Assembly (NCBI GenBank): GCA_049316985.1
Contig: JBMOJB010000016.1
Coordinates: 1 to 41,016 of the forward strand
DNA length: 41,016 nucleotides
Direction of reading: 5' to 3'
Source: CANHEE01 sp049316985
Lineage (GTDB): Bacteria; Bacteroidota; Bacteroidia; Chitinophagales; Saprospiraceae
The translations under genes were made by a program, and so were the position numbers. Position 1 is the stretch's first letter. Each line of letters opens with the position of its first letter. The notes below the pieces were generated by a model that was not told where the DNA came from, did not search any database, and was given only the letters and a program-made list of their open reading frames with translations. This document shows, piece by piece, positions 26,479-34,091 of this stretch.

Positions 26479-27918
26479 TTATTTAGTTTTTTGTTCTAAC
26501 TCCCTGATTTTAAGTAGATAATCATCTAAAATTACAAATTCTTCCGGAACCAGCTTTTGAATTGCTCGTATTACCGCCGACCGCAAAACCTGATCTTTAC
26601 GATATTCGTCAATATCAAGCGTACTGAGGACAATGTTTTTCAAATTTGCATAAGCAACAATGCTCTTCTCGTGACGAACAAATTCAACTGCATTGATAAG
26701 AAGAGAATTGTCTGTCGTAGTCAGTTCCCTGATAATATTATTTCGGAGTGCTTCATACTCATCTCTAAGTTGCTCTAGTACCATCAAATCATTTCGTTTC
26801 TGCTTTGCCTTTTCATTCTCCTCTTGTGCTCTTTTCTTTTTCAACTGCAGTTGCTCAAAATCTTTGCTTGTAAATTTGTTTTTAACCGCCGCAATGAAAA
26901 ATCCTGATATATTTTCTTTTACTTTCCCTGACTTTCTAGACATTCTGGTGTATTCAGCACCGTTGCGGATTGCTTCTTCTGGTTGGGTTTCGATTAAAAG
27001 CTTAAGTACTTCTCTATCAATACCTAGCTCTGCAATTTCTTCACTTATTTCATGAAAAAACAGTGATTCTGTAGTGTTATAGATAATGTGCGTTTCTTCC
27101 TCTCTAACTTGCGGAAACAACTCACCTTGGTTAGTAATAATTGGTTTGCGGCTACGACTTCTGTGATAGTGCGTTTCCGCTTCCTGATGCTTTGGTTGAT
27201 TTGCGTGAATATAGAAAATCAGTTCGACCACTGCCCTACCATCTTTAATTTCTTCAAATGTAAAAGAAATATCAGTATGTTCTTCCAGATCTCTTTGCGC
27301 TTTCTCGATAATCCTTTGTTTAAAATTAGCATAAAGTCGATATTCCGTAGTAACACCAAACATTTCCTTTAATTCTTGTACGCTGAGTCTTCTTTTCCCA
27401 ATTTTTTCATATTGTTTCAAAAGTTCATAAATCCTGATAGAATAAGTACTCGGAAGACGTAAGATGTTTCTGGCATCGTAGACAACATATTTGGACTTCA
27501 AATCGAGCAAGAATGGTTTCAAATCAGGGTGAAATGAAATTTTGATATAAACATTATCATCATCTTCATCATTGTAGAGCGGATTTTTGACAGCACCTAC
27601 TATCGGGGTGTTTAACTCTTGAAATCCATCTACATCTTTTACAACAACTTTAACGATCCGGCTCATCAATCGCAACGCGCTGTCTTTCAGATGCTGGTAA
27701 TTTCTTCCATCGCGTTGAAGTCCAAAATACTGTATGATATCTTTTAAATAGATCTTATATTCCTTAAAAGCTTTATCATCATGCTGGATAAGTGTAACCA
27801 TCTTGGTAAAAATTCTCATTTCCCAGATGTCAAATTTGTACTTTCCCTCAACAAGGTCATTGGCCTTGCGTACAAAGGAAACTTCCCCACCTTTTTTCTT
27901 GGTTAATTTTTTTGTCAT
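26479..27918 (-). CDS. Rep_3-family (RepB/RepE-like) replication initiator
   Basis: This 479-aa protein has two winged-helix domains in residues about 12-245. Rep_3 landmarks are VRKANDLVEGKYKFDIWEMR, HLKDSALRLMSR, FHPDLKPFLLDLKSKY and LPSTYSIRIYELLKQY. Rep_3 initiators bind iterons and open the origin of theta-replicating plasmids; dimers usually repress their own gene. Most family members have 230-350 residues. Here a charged C-terminal extension (about 250-479) contains a lysine/glutamate-rich coiled-coil-like stretch (about 345-395), an unusual addition. Two iterons lie 15-57 bp upstream of the start, fitting autoregulation, and the main iteron array is further upstream. Neighbours are a partition-type RHH protein and ParA. 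The initiator call is firm; whether it drives a plasmid, chromid or chromosomal origin is open. Confidence 0.88.
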   Translation of the reverse strand: MTKKLTKKKGGEVSFVRKANDLVEGKYKFDIWEMRIFTKMVTLIQHDDKAFKEYKIYLKDIIQYFGLQRDGRNYQHLKDSALRLMSRIVKVVVKDVDGFQELNTPIVGAVKNPLYNDEDDDNVYIKISFHPDLKPFLLDLKSKYVVYDARNILRLPSTYSIRIYELLKQYEKIGKRRLSVQELKEMFGVTTEYRLYANFKQRIIEKAQRDLEEHTDISFTFEEIKDGRAVVELIFYIHANQPKHQEAETHYHRSRSRKPIITNQGELFPQVREEETHIIYNTTESLFFHEISEEIAELGIDREVLKLLIETQPEEAIRNGAEYTRMSRKSGKVKENISGFFIAAVKNKFTSKDFEQLQLKKKRAQEENEKAKQKRNDLMVLEQLRDEYEALRNNIIRELTTTDNSLLINAVEFVRHEKSIVAYANLKNIVLSTLDIDEYRKDQVLRSAVIRAIQKLVPEEFVILDDYLLKIRELEQKTK

Positions 27919-27932
27919 AGCTTTAATAGTGC

Positions 27933-28353
27933 GTGATATTTGGTATATTTAACGTGTGAATTATGATATATTAACAAGATAGTCCCGATTAAATTTTAAA
28001 AAGCATACCAAAGATAACAAATATCACATAGAATATTTACTAAAATCTAAAATTATTTTGTGACAAATGGTATATTAGCGAGTGAAATCTGTTATAAAAC
28101 GATGTGATAAATGTTATAGCAATGTGTGACAAATGATATATTAGCGAGTGAAATCTGGTATATTTAACTTCGCAAGTAGTTGAATTTCAACGAGTTATAA
28201 GGGTGTAAAAATATTAAAAATATTGTTAAAATAAATAATTAAAAACAACAAAGAAAAATCATGTTGTTGTAATATATTTTTTAAAAAACATATTTCTAAA
28301 CGCGTTTCAATAAGTATATCAAATTTCACATACTTAACTATAACACATTTCAC
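27933..28353. repeat. Iteron array, putative Rep-dependent origin
   Basis: At least ten copies of a 20-21-bp motif (consensus GTGAAATnTGnTATATTtAnC) lie between rep and the RHH gene. Plus-orientation copies start at 27933 and 27956, then at 28060, 28082, 28104, 28126 and 28148. The last five are exactly 22 bp apart, about two helical turns. Minus-orientation copies occupy 28008-28027, 28310-28329 and 28334-28353. Within the main array the copies fall into two alternating subtypes (GTGACAAATG at 28060 and 28126; GTGAAATCTG at 28082 and 28148). The two copies nearest rep probably also act as its operator. No perfect DnaA box was seen by eye. Confidence 0.88.
28169..28309. other. AT-rich stretch, possible DNA unwinding element
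   Basis: This 141-bp segment lies between the direct iterons and the inverted iterons. It is very AT-rich, with runs such as AAAATATTAAAAATATTG and ATATATTTTTTAAAAAAC. A 7-bp inverted repeat AACAACA/TGTTGTT is at 28244-28268. Its position beside the 22-bp array is where iteron plasmids usually melt, so an unwinding role is a reasonable inference. Confidence 0.45.
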
Positions 28354-28384
28354 ATGATTTTGTGAAAAGCAATGGTTACTGTAA

Positions 28385-28735
28385 TTATTTCAATCCAAGA
28401 TCTTTGCGTATAAGTGCCACTACATAGTCACGAATTGATTGTTCAGTTTCAATAATTTTTATCTTCATTGCTTTATGCATTTCTTTACTAACATCGATGG
28501 ACAAACGAGTAATATTTTCGTTCGATACTTCCTGCTCGACCTTTTTGTTTTTGGGAGGTTTTCTTTTTAGTTCGATTGCGTCCTTTTCTCTTTCAGCAAC
28601 TACAGGAAGGTTTGGAGTCGGTGAAGGCAGCGGAGCTGTCATAGCTTGGTGCATTTCCTCGATTTGTTCTGGTGTAAGACTTTGTTTTTGAACTTTGTCT
28701 TTTATAAGTTTTCCTTCAAGTAAATTTTTAGCCAT
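28385..28735 (-). CDS. ParG-like ribbon-helix-helix partition protein
   Basis: This 116-aa protein has a flexible, proline- and lysine-rich N-terminus (about 1-70). The C-terminal ribbon-helix-helix (about 74-116) contains NITRLSIDVSKEMHKAMK and SIRDYVVALIRKDLGLK. In type Ib partition systems the small RHH protein (ParG, Omega) binds the centromere and its mobile N-terminus stimulates the ParA ATPase; it also represses the par operon. The gene follows parA by 37 bp on the same strand and is next to the iterons. Unusually its N-terminal tail is about twice as long as in ParG (76 aa). A copy-number regulator is the main alternative. Confidence 0.72.
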   Translation of the reverse strand: MAKNLLEGKLIKDKVQKQSLTPEQIEEMHQAMTAPLPSPTPNLPVVAEREKDAIELKRKPPKNKKVEQEVSNENITRLSIDVSKEMHKAMKIKIIETEQSIRDYVVALIRKDLGLK

Positions 28736-28772
28736 TTATTGTTGTTTTGACAAGTTTTGGATGATTTGAAGA

Positions 28773-29414
28773 TCAGTTAATCCCCTTGATTATTTCGTTA
28801 AAAAGTGCTGTCATCTCCTCTTTTGCTTTTTTGTCCTTGTACTCAATTACCCCTTTTCCAAGCGTCATCGCTTCACGGTACGCTACCCTATTCGCTAACT
28901 TTGCCGCTAAGACAGTTATTTCAAATCCTTGAAGCGCTTGACGAACTTCTTTATCGAGATTATTTCCGGCATATTGATTAAGCAGAACAAACCCACTGAG
29001 ACCTGCTCCAAAGTTGGCACGTTGTGCTTTGGCTTCTTCATAAGCTTTGAGATAGCTTTCAAAAACCCACACGTCAGCAATACTAGGAATCATCGGAATG
29101 ATGGCCACATCACTCAGCGCTAGCGTTCTGGTTGAAAGTTCAAACAATGCCGGAGTGCCATCGAGTAGGATGACGTCATAGGATTTGTTGAGCGCGAGCA
29201 CATTTTTTGCCAATTCTTCGGGCCTGATTGTCTTGATGTGAATTTGGGGCATATCTGCTGTTCGCTCACCCATCCATTTTGTTGTAACCTGCGCCTGTAT
29301 ATCTGTGTCGACAATACAAACGCTGTAATCAGCATGGGCAAAGCAAACTGCCAGATTTTGTGTCAAGGTTGATTTTCCGACACCGCCTTTTAGATTTGTT
29401 ATGGATATTATCAT
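28773..29414 (-). CDS. parA: Small ParA-family partition ATPase (type Ib, ParF-like)
   Basis: This 213-aa Walker-type ATPase has no N-terminal DNA-binding domain, the size class of ParF of type Ib systems. The deviant Walker A is KGGVGKST (9-16) with the signature lysine, followed by IVDTDIQAQVT and VILLDGTPAL (Walker B region). ParA forms ATP-dependent patterns on the nucleoid and moves DNA through its centromere-binding partner. I choose the ATG at 29414, which places the conserved MIISITNLKGG at the N-terminus; a frame extending to 29477 would run into the octamer array. Downstream is the RHH partner and upstream the probable centromere. Confidence 0.88.
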   Translation of the reverse strand: MIISITNLKGGVGKSTLTQNLAVCFAHADYSVCIVDTDIQAQVTTKWMGERTADMPQIHIKTIRPEELAKNVLALNKSYDVILLDGTPALFELSTRTLALSDVAIIPMIPSIADVWVFESYLKAYEEAKAQRANFGAGLSGFVLLNQYAGNNLDKEVRQALQGFEITVLAAKLANRVAYREAMTLGKGVIEYKDKKAKEEMTALFNEIIKGIN

Positions 29415-29439
29415 TTTAATTAAGTTTAAATACTTATTT

Positions 29440-29671
29440 AAGCAAGTACTTATGTAAGTAATAGAACATTTACGCAAATGTACAAATAATTATTTAAGTG
29501 TATAAGTATTTGTGTAAAACATTAAATAATTATTTAATTAGATAAGCAGTTGTGTATATAAGTAAATGTATAAATAAGTAAATAATAAAATAAGTAAATG
29601 CGTAATTGAGTAAATAATTATAAACGTATTTAAGTATTTACACTTATAAGTAAATGAGTGTTTAATATCCT
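29440..29671. repeat. 8-bp periodic array, probable type Ib partition centromere
   Basis: From about 29464 the sequence can be read as some 26 consecutive octamers in one unbroken register, consensus AAGTAAAT with GT at positions 3-4. Perfect AAGTAAAT units are at 29560, 29576, 29592 and 29648, with variants AAGTATTT at 29504 and 29632, GAGTAAAT at 29608 and GCGTAATT at 29600. On the minus strand this is ACTT boxes separated by AT-rich 4-bp spacers. That resembles the parH centromere of TP228, whose ACTC boxes alternate with AT-rich spacers and are bound by ParG. A TAnnTTTG box (TACATTTG, minus, 29475-29482) lies inside the array, so the RHH protein could repress parA from here. It begins within 30 bp of the parA start. 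Confidence 0.78.
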
Positions 29672-29688
29672 TTGCAGAAATATTATAT

Positions 29689-29787
29689 ACTTATTTGCGT
29701 AATTAAGTAAATAAGTATATAGTAACATCGGATATTTAGGTTGGTAGGATATTACAAATTCACGTACTTACTTACTTAAATACTTAT
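29689..29787. repeat. Outlying octamer blocks of the same array
   Basis: A second block of four units (ACTTATTT, GCGTAATT, AAGTAAAT, AAGTATAT) spans 29689-29720, one base out of register with the main array. A third block at 29765-29785 carries ACTT boxes in the opposite orientation, three of them directly abutting. The intervening 29721-29764 is not repetitive. Confidence 0.6.
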
Positions 29788-29790
29788 CAT

Positions 29791-30391
29791 GCTACATCAT
29801 TTACAGTTACAATACGCTTAATGCATTCAGGAATTTTTGTGCACATGTGTGTTTTTCATGCTGAGAGGCCTTTTGAGCCACTTTTGGAGCGGCGAGACTA
29901 TAGAACTCATACATTAGAAAAAAAATGCTTACATGTGATTTTTTGAAATATTGCAAAAGTAGAATTGAGTTGAAATTAATTAAAAAAATTAAGTTTAACA
30001 AAATTGCTTTGACGTAATTGTACCTGGTAAAATTACTATTGCTTTGACCAATGACAAATTTGGTAGATAGGGTAGAAGGGGAACTTGTCCTGAATGCAGC
30101 TTTTCTGGTCCTATGCCGACTTACATTTTACGTATTCGTAATTACAGAACGAGGCTTGTAAAATCTTTTTCAGTAGATGCAGGCACAAATATGTTTTAAG
30201 GACTCTATTCATTCTGAAAAATTAATTCGAAGTTAAAAATATCTATAAGTTTTGATCAAATTTACTTCATAAAAGGTTTAGTGCTTTTACTCAGACAATG
30301 TTTTCCTTCTAATATTAATTAATGATAAGAAATTATTATTTACTTTGCAGTGCTAAAGAATTATTTCGACATTCAGTTTCAAATTTCCCTA
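29791..30391. other. Gene-free intergenic region with one GC-richer block
   Basis: No convincing gene is visible in these 600 bp. Most of it is AT-rich, but 29858-29900 is GC-richer (GAGAGGCCTTTTGAGCCACT, then GGAGCGGCGAGAC) and stands out from its surroundings. A second less AT-rich patch is at 30060-30190. TTACTTTGC at 30340-30348, about 45 bp before the DUF6624 ATG, may be a weak -7 box (one mismatch to TAnnTTTG). Confidence 0.5.
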
Positions 30392-31285
30392 ATGAGATAC
30401 TATATATTTCTTTTATTAATTTTATCGTACGAATTTTGTTTTGCACAACGTCCTGTTTATGATTCCTTGGTCGTTTTGGCAGAGCATGCTTTATTGAATT
30501 CAGATTATGCCACTTCCTCAAAATTATACCAGTCTGCATTTCAGTCACTCAAGTACAAAGGACTTGCTCCAGATCGGTTTAAGGCTGCCAAAGCAATGGC
30601 TATGTCAGGAGAAGTTGATTCCGCGTTTGTGTACTTGAACATACTTTGGAAAAAAACAGAATATCTTGAGTATGATTCCCTTAGAAACGAGCGTTTACTA
30701 ATTTCTCTACATAAAGATCTCAGATGGCTGAAATTGTTAGATGAAGCCAAGCCCAAAATGCCTGAATTAGCAATAAGGCTTGCGGAAATTCGTGAAAGTG
30801 ACCAAAATGGTAGAAATCAAGTTAAAGCAGTACTGGCTAAATATGGTAAAGAATCCACGGAGTACAAGGAACTTTGGTCCGCAATCAATCTGCAAGATTC
30901 GCTGAATCAGCGAGAGATTTTTGATATTATCGACAAATTCGGATGGTTGGGACGCAACGATGTGGGAAATGCGGGAAGTTCTGCAATCTATCTGGTCATA
31001 CAACATTCACCTATCGAAGCGCAGGAAAAGTACTTGCCAATAATGCGCGATGCCGTAAAAGCAGGTAAAGCAAGAAGGCAAAATATGGCGTATCTGGAAG
31101 ATCGTGTATTGGTAAGAAGAGGGAAAAAGCAGTTGTATGGAAGCCAATTCAAAGGAATTGATGGTGGTTATTTTCCAATCATAGATATTGAGCACTTAAA
31201 TGAACGACGGGAATTCGTAGGCCTAGCACCGTTCTCCATTGAAGAAATGAAAGAAGTCAGAAGACAGAGCCTGGAATGGAAATAG
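30392..31285 (+). CDS. DUF6624-type secreted protein
   Basis: This 297-aa protein has a signal peptide (MRYYIFLLLILSYEFCFAQ, 1-19). A helical, TPR-like N-terminal part follows. The C-terminal segment contains GWLGRNDVGNAGSSAIYLVI, QHSPIEAQEKYLPIMRDAV and AYLEDRVLVRRGKKQLYGSQ, which I recognise as the DUF6624 family of unknown function. The ATG at 30392 is chosen because it opens a good signal peptide; a GTG at 30350 would sit at the probable promoter. It overlaps the following acyltransferase-like gene by 10 bp, so the two are probably co-translated. Confidence 0.72.
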   Translation: MRYYIFLLLILSYEFCFAQRPVYDSLVVLAEHALLNSDYATSSKLYQSAFQSLKYKGLAPDRFKAAKAMAMSGEVDSAFVYLNILWKKTEYLEYDSLRNERLLISLHKDLRWLKLLDEAKPKMPELAIRLAEIRESDQNGRNQVKAVLAKYGKESTEYKELWSAINLQDSLNQREIFDIIDKFGWLGRNDVGNAGSSAIYLVIQHSPIEAQEKYLPIMRDAVKAGKARRQNMAYLEDRVLVRRGKKQLYGSQFKGIDGGYFPIIDIEHLNERREFVGLAPFSIEEMKEVRRQSLEWK

Positions 31286-32247
31286 CAGCAGCAATGAGCG
31301 ACAAAGAGAAATACCGACAGGTTTGCGCCAAATTCAATTTGCCTGTTTTTATGCAGGAATGGTGGATGGATGCGGTTTGTGGTCCAGCTAACTGGATGCC
31401 TGTTTTAGCTTTTGATGGGGGAGGGGAGACTGAAGCTGTTATGCTTTGCTATTTTTTCCGTAAATGGAAATTTAATTTTATTATTCCCGCACCGTTTACG
31501 CCTTTTTCCGGAATATGGATTCGCCCGTTGCATCAGGAATTGAAAGCACACGCATTGGGTCAACGGGAAATTGACCTGAGCACTCAACTTATTTCAAAAT
31601 TACCTTCTTCTTACTTTTTTATACAACAATTTCACTATTCCTTCCAAAACTGGCTCTCATTCTTCTGGAAAGATTTTAAGCAGACAACCCGTTACACGTA
31701 TGTTTTGGAAGATCTAAATAACCTTGATAAAGTATACAATGACTTCAAAGGCAATATCAGGACAGCTATTAAGAAAGCAGAAAGCACGCTGAAAGTTGAA
31801 AATTCTGAAGATGCAGCTATCGTGTTCGATTTAATTAGTACTTCGTTAAGTCGAAAACAAGTTAGACTTCCACTTAGCAAAGAAAAATTTCTTAATCTGG
31901 ATAAGGAACTCGATAGTAAACATTCCCGAAAAATTTACTTAGCCTGTGATGAAGAAAATCATATCCATGCTGCAATTTATACGATTTGGGATGCATCAAC
32001 TACGTATTTGTTACTCTCAGGTGTGAACAAAGTGCATCAAAATACAACTGCACTATCTCTGTTAATATGGAAAGCTATTCAAGATGCAGCCGTGAGAGGG
32101 CATAATTTTGACTTCGAAGGTTCAACCCTTCCACATATTGAGCCTTTTTTCAGATCATTTGGTGGCGAACGGAAATCATATTTTAGAATCAGCAAGGCAA
32201 AAAATAAATTTTGGGAGGTCTTATTTTTAATATTGGGGAAAAGTTAG
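31276..32247 (+). CDS. FemAB/GNAT-like acyltransferase
   Basis: This 323-aa cytoplasmic protein resembles the FemAB-like 'GNAT family' proteins found in polysaccharide loci. It has an N-terminal subdomain with FMQEWWMDAV. A C-terminal acyl-transfer domain contains NIRTAIKKAE (about 160-169), HAAIYTIWDASTTYLLLSGV and FDFEGSTLPHIEPFFRSFGG. Such proteins transfer acyl or aminoacyl groups to cell-wall or glycan acceptors; the substrate is unknown. It starts within the end of the DUF6624 gene; an internal ATG at 31294 (M7) lies 8 bp past that stop and is an equally good start. A glycosyltransferase gene follows by 16 bp. Confidence 0.75.
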   Translation: MEIAAAMSDKEKYRQVCAKFNLPVFMQEWWMDAVCGPANWMPVLAFDGGGETEAVMLCYFFRKWKFNFIIPAPFTPFSGIWIRPLHQELKAHALGQREIDLSTQLISKLPSSYFFIQQFHYSFQNWLSFFWKDFKQTTRYTYVLEDLNNLDKVYNDFKGNIRTAIKKAESTLKVENSEDAAIVFDLISTSLSRKQVRLPLSKEKFLNLDKELDSKHSRKIYLACDEENHIHAAIYTIWDASTTYLLLSGVNKVHQNTTALSLLIWKAIQDAAVRGHNFDFEGSTLPHIEPFFRSFGGERKSYFRISKAKNKFWEVLFLILGKS

Positions 32248-32263
32248 TTAAAGTAGCAAGACC

Positions 32264-33433
32264 ATGAGAGTTGTCCACCTTTTTGATCGATATCTAAATA
32301 ATACCATGAGTTGGGCGTATCGTCTGATTAAAAATACGCCTGATGTAAAGTCTTCCGTTGCAGCACCACTTATTCTGCGTAATAAATATTTCGACCCCGA
32401 GTTCAATTTTGTTGAAGACCCTTTCAGGCGATTCTTGCACATTCCAAATGAAAGAAACGAATGGGAGATTTCGTACTTTAGTAATGTTTGGGCAGCAATT
32501 GCGTTGCGAACTTTTTTCCCAGTCTATGTGAAATTTGTTATATTTAGAGAAAAGATAGATTTAATGCATGCTCATTTTGCACATGTAGGGGTGGAGTATA
32601 TGCGTATCGCCAGTCGATATAATATTCCGCTAATTGTATCATTTTATGGCACTGATTACGAAAGATTGCCTTTTGAACAACCTAAGTACGTCAATTTGTA
32701 TGGAGAATTGTTTAAAAGTGCGAGGATATTGATTTGTGAGGGAAAAAATGGAGCGGACCTGTTACAAAAAATGGGTTGCCCATTTCATAAAATCCGTATT
32801 GTGAAATTAGGTATAGATAGTTCAAGTATAACAAATTTCACAAAGAAAAAGAGAAAGGATTCCTTGTTGTTGATTCAGGCTGCGACATTCACCGAAACAA
32901 AGGGATTTGTTTTCACTATCAGAGCATTCGCTGAAGCGTTGAAATATTGTCCCGATATGACATTAACGTTGGTAGGGGAGAAGTGGGAGAAAAACTACTG
33001 GAATGAAGTAGCAGAACTCATCATGCAACTAGGGCTTCAGGATAAAATTAAAGTCCTCGAATTCATCGAAGACGATTTCCATCTTTTCCTCAGCAAATTC
33101 GACGTGTTTATCCATCCAAGTTGCTATTCGAAAGTAATGGAATGTGAAGGAGGTGCACCTGTTGTTTTACTGGATGCGCAGATGGTCGGTTTACCGGTAA
33201 TTTCTACTTTTCACTGCGACATACCCGAAGAAGTAATAGATGGCGTCACAGGACTTCTAAGCAACGAAAAAGATATCATTTCATTAAGAGACAATATTTC
33301 AAGATTTTATCGAATGGATGATTCCGAATATCAGACATTCTCGAAAAACGCAAGAAAGCATGTTACAGAAAACTACGATAGTAGGAAAAACAGTATTGCG
33401 CTTAAATCTGTATATGAAGAGGTCCTCAGCTAA
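32264..33433 (+). CDS. GT4-family glycosyltransferase
   Basis: This 389-aa GT-B enzyme has N-terminal acceptor-domain features HAHFAHVGVEY and FYGTDYERLP. The C-terminal donor domain includes IQAATFTETKGFVF, LVGEKWEKNYW, FIHPSCY and the E-x7-E motif in ECEGGAPVVLLDAQMVGLPV. This is the layout of retaining GT4 enzymes (WcaL/AmsK-like), which add a sugar to a growing surface polysaccharide or lipid-linked glycan. The donor sugar is not predictable. It is third in a DUF6624-acyltransferase-glycosyltransferase run and converges on the DUF697-SHOCT gene with 16 bp between them. Confidence 0.88.
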   Translation: MRVVHLFDRYLNNTMSWAYRLIKNTPDVKSSVAAPLILRNKYFDPEFNFVEDPFRRFLHIPNERNEWEISYFSNVWAAIALRTFFPVYVKFVIFREKIDLMHAHFAHVGVEYMRIASRYNIPLIVSFYGTDYERLPFEQPKYVNLYGELFKSARILICEGKNGADLLQKMGCPFHKIRIVKLGIDSSSITNFTKKKRKDSLLLIQAATFTETKGFVFTIRAFAEALKYCPDMTLTLVGEKWEKNYWNEVAELIMQLGLQDKIKVLEFIEDDFHLFLSKFDVFIHPSCYSKVMECEGGAPVVLLDAQMVGLPVISTFHCDIPEEVIDGVTGLLSNEKDIISLRDNISRFYRMDDSEYQTFSKNARKHVTENYDSRKNSIALKSVYEEVLS

Positions 33434-33449
33434 AAGAGAGGAAGAAACA

Positions 33450-34091
33450 TTAGTATTGAGCTATTAACTTACTTTTCATCAGCAAAAATTCCTCTTCGTT
33501 GATTACTCCCGCTTCTTTTAATTCTGCAATTTTTTTAAGCTTGCTTACAATGTCATCAGAATTATCTTCGCTTTTCACTGTTTCAGCTACAATTTCGTTG
33601 CTTTTTTTCAGCTCTTCCTCATAAATTTTCCTGGAACGTTTCACATCAAAATCTTCTAATGTTCCTCCTTTAGCAAAATGATTCGAAAACATTTTTCCCA
33701 GGCCATAGGTCGAAGCAGCAGATAAACTGGCCATTCCCATTTCACCGATGATAGTACCTACCCCCGGTATTGCTTTTATCAGACTTGCACCAATTCTGGC
33801 TACGCCACTACCTACTACCGCCGAAATAATGTTTTTTCCAATGCTTTTCATGAAATTAACTTCATAGATATTGGCAAGTTGCCGTAGCATATTGAGCTGA
33901 ACAGCGGTCACAGCAGCAAGATCGGCGCCGGGAAATGGTATCAATCCCGCGCTTGCAGCAAATCCAACGTGGTTTTTGATGATGTCATTTGCTTTTTGTA
34001 TTTTTTCCTCTTGTGAAGTACCTGAAAGATTACCAACCAGATGCGAAATCTGAGTAGCAGCATTGTATCCTTTTATCATTTTACTAAGCAT
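33450..34091 (-). CDS. DUF697-like membrane-associated protein with C-terminal SHOCT domain
   Basis: This 213-aa protein has an N-terminal glycine/alanine-rich hydrophobic region (about 40-135: FAASAGLIPFPGADLAAVTA and ISAVVGSGVARIGASLIKAI). That region is typical of DUF697/YcjF-like proteins that associate with membranes and often with small GTPases. A charged linker follows, then a SHOCT domain (about 183-212: LKKIAELKEAGVINEEEFLL), a short helical module thought to mediate oligomerisation or nucleic-acid contacts. No GTPase gene is adjacent. It is a single minus-strand gene between convergent and upstream units. Function unknown. Confidence 0.75.
   Translation of the reverse strand: MLSKMIKGYNAATQISHLVGNLSGTSQEEKIQKANDIIKNHVGFAASAGLIPFPGADLAAVTAVQLNMLRQLANIYEVNFMKSIGKNIISAVVGSGVARIGASLIKAIPGVGTIIGEMGMASLSAASTYGLGKMFSNHFAKGGTLEDFDVKRSRKIYEEELKKSNEIVAETVKSEDNSDDIVSKLKKIAELKEAGVINEEEFLLMKSKLIAQY

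Noticed and set aside
27919..28384. DnaA boxes in the putative origin
   Set aside because: No perfect TTATNCACA was found on either strand by eye; near matches fall inside iterons and are explained by them.
29440..29787. Simple AT-rich low complexity instead of a centromere
   Set aside because: The octamer register is kept over about 200 bp with GT at fixed positions, and it adjoins parA; plain AT-richness would not hold phase.
29807..30001. 64-codon minus-strand frame between the octamer array and the DUF6624 gene
   Set aside because: It has no domain, no promoter, and covers an AT-rich start and a GC-richer end. I could not distinguish it from chance, so the stretch is reported only as an intergenic block.
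30064..30190. Possible gene relic on the plus strand with a Cys-x2-Cys-like segment (TCPECSFSG)
   Set aside because: The segment is under 45 codons between stops with no recognisable partner sequence; too short to support a pseudogene call.
26400..30400. Integrase, transposase or att-site repeats bounding the Rep/Par module
   Set aside because: No such gene or long flanking direct repeat could be seen, so integration by a recombinase is not supported from this window.
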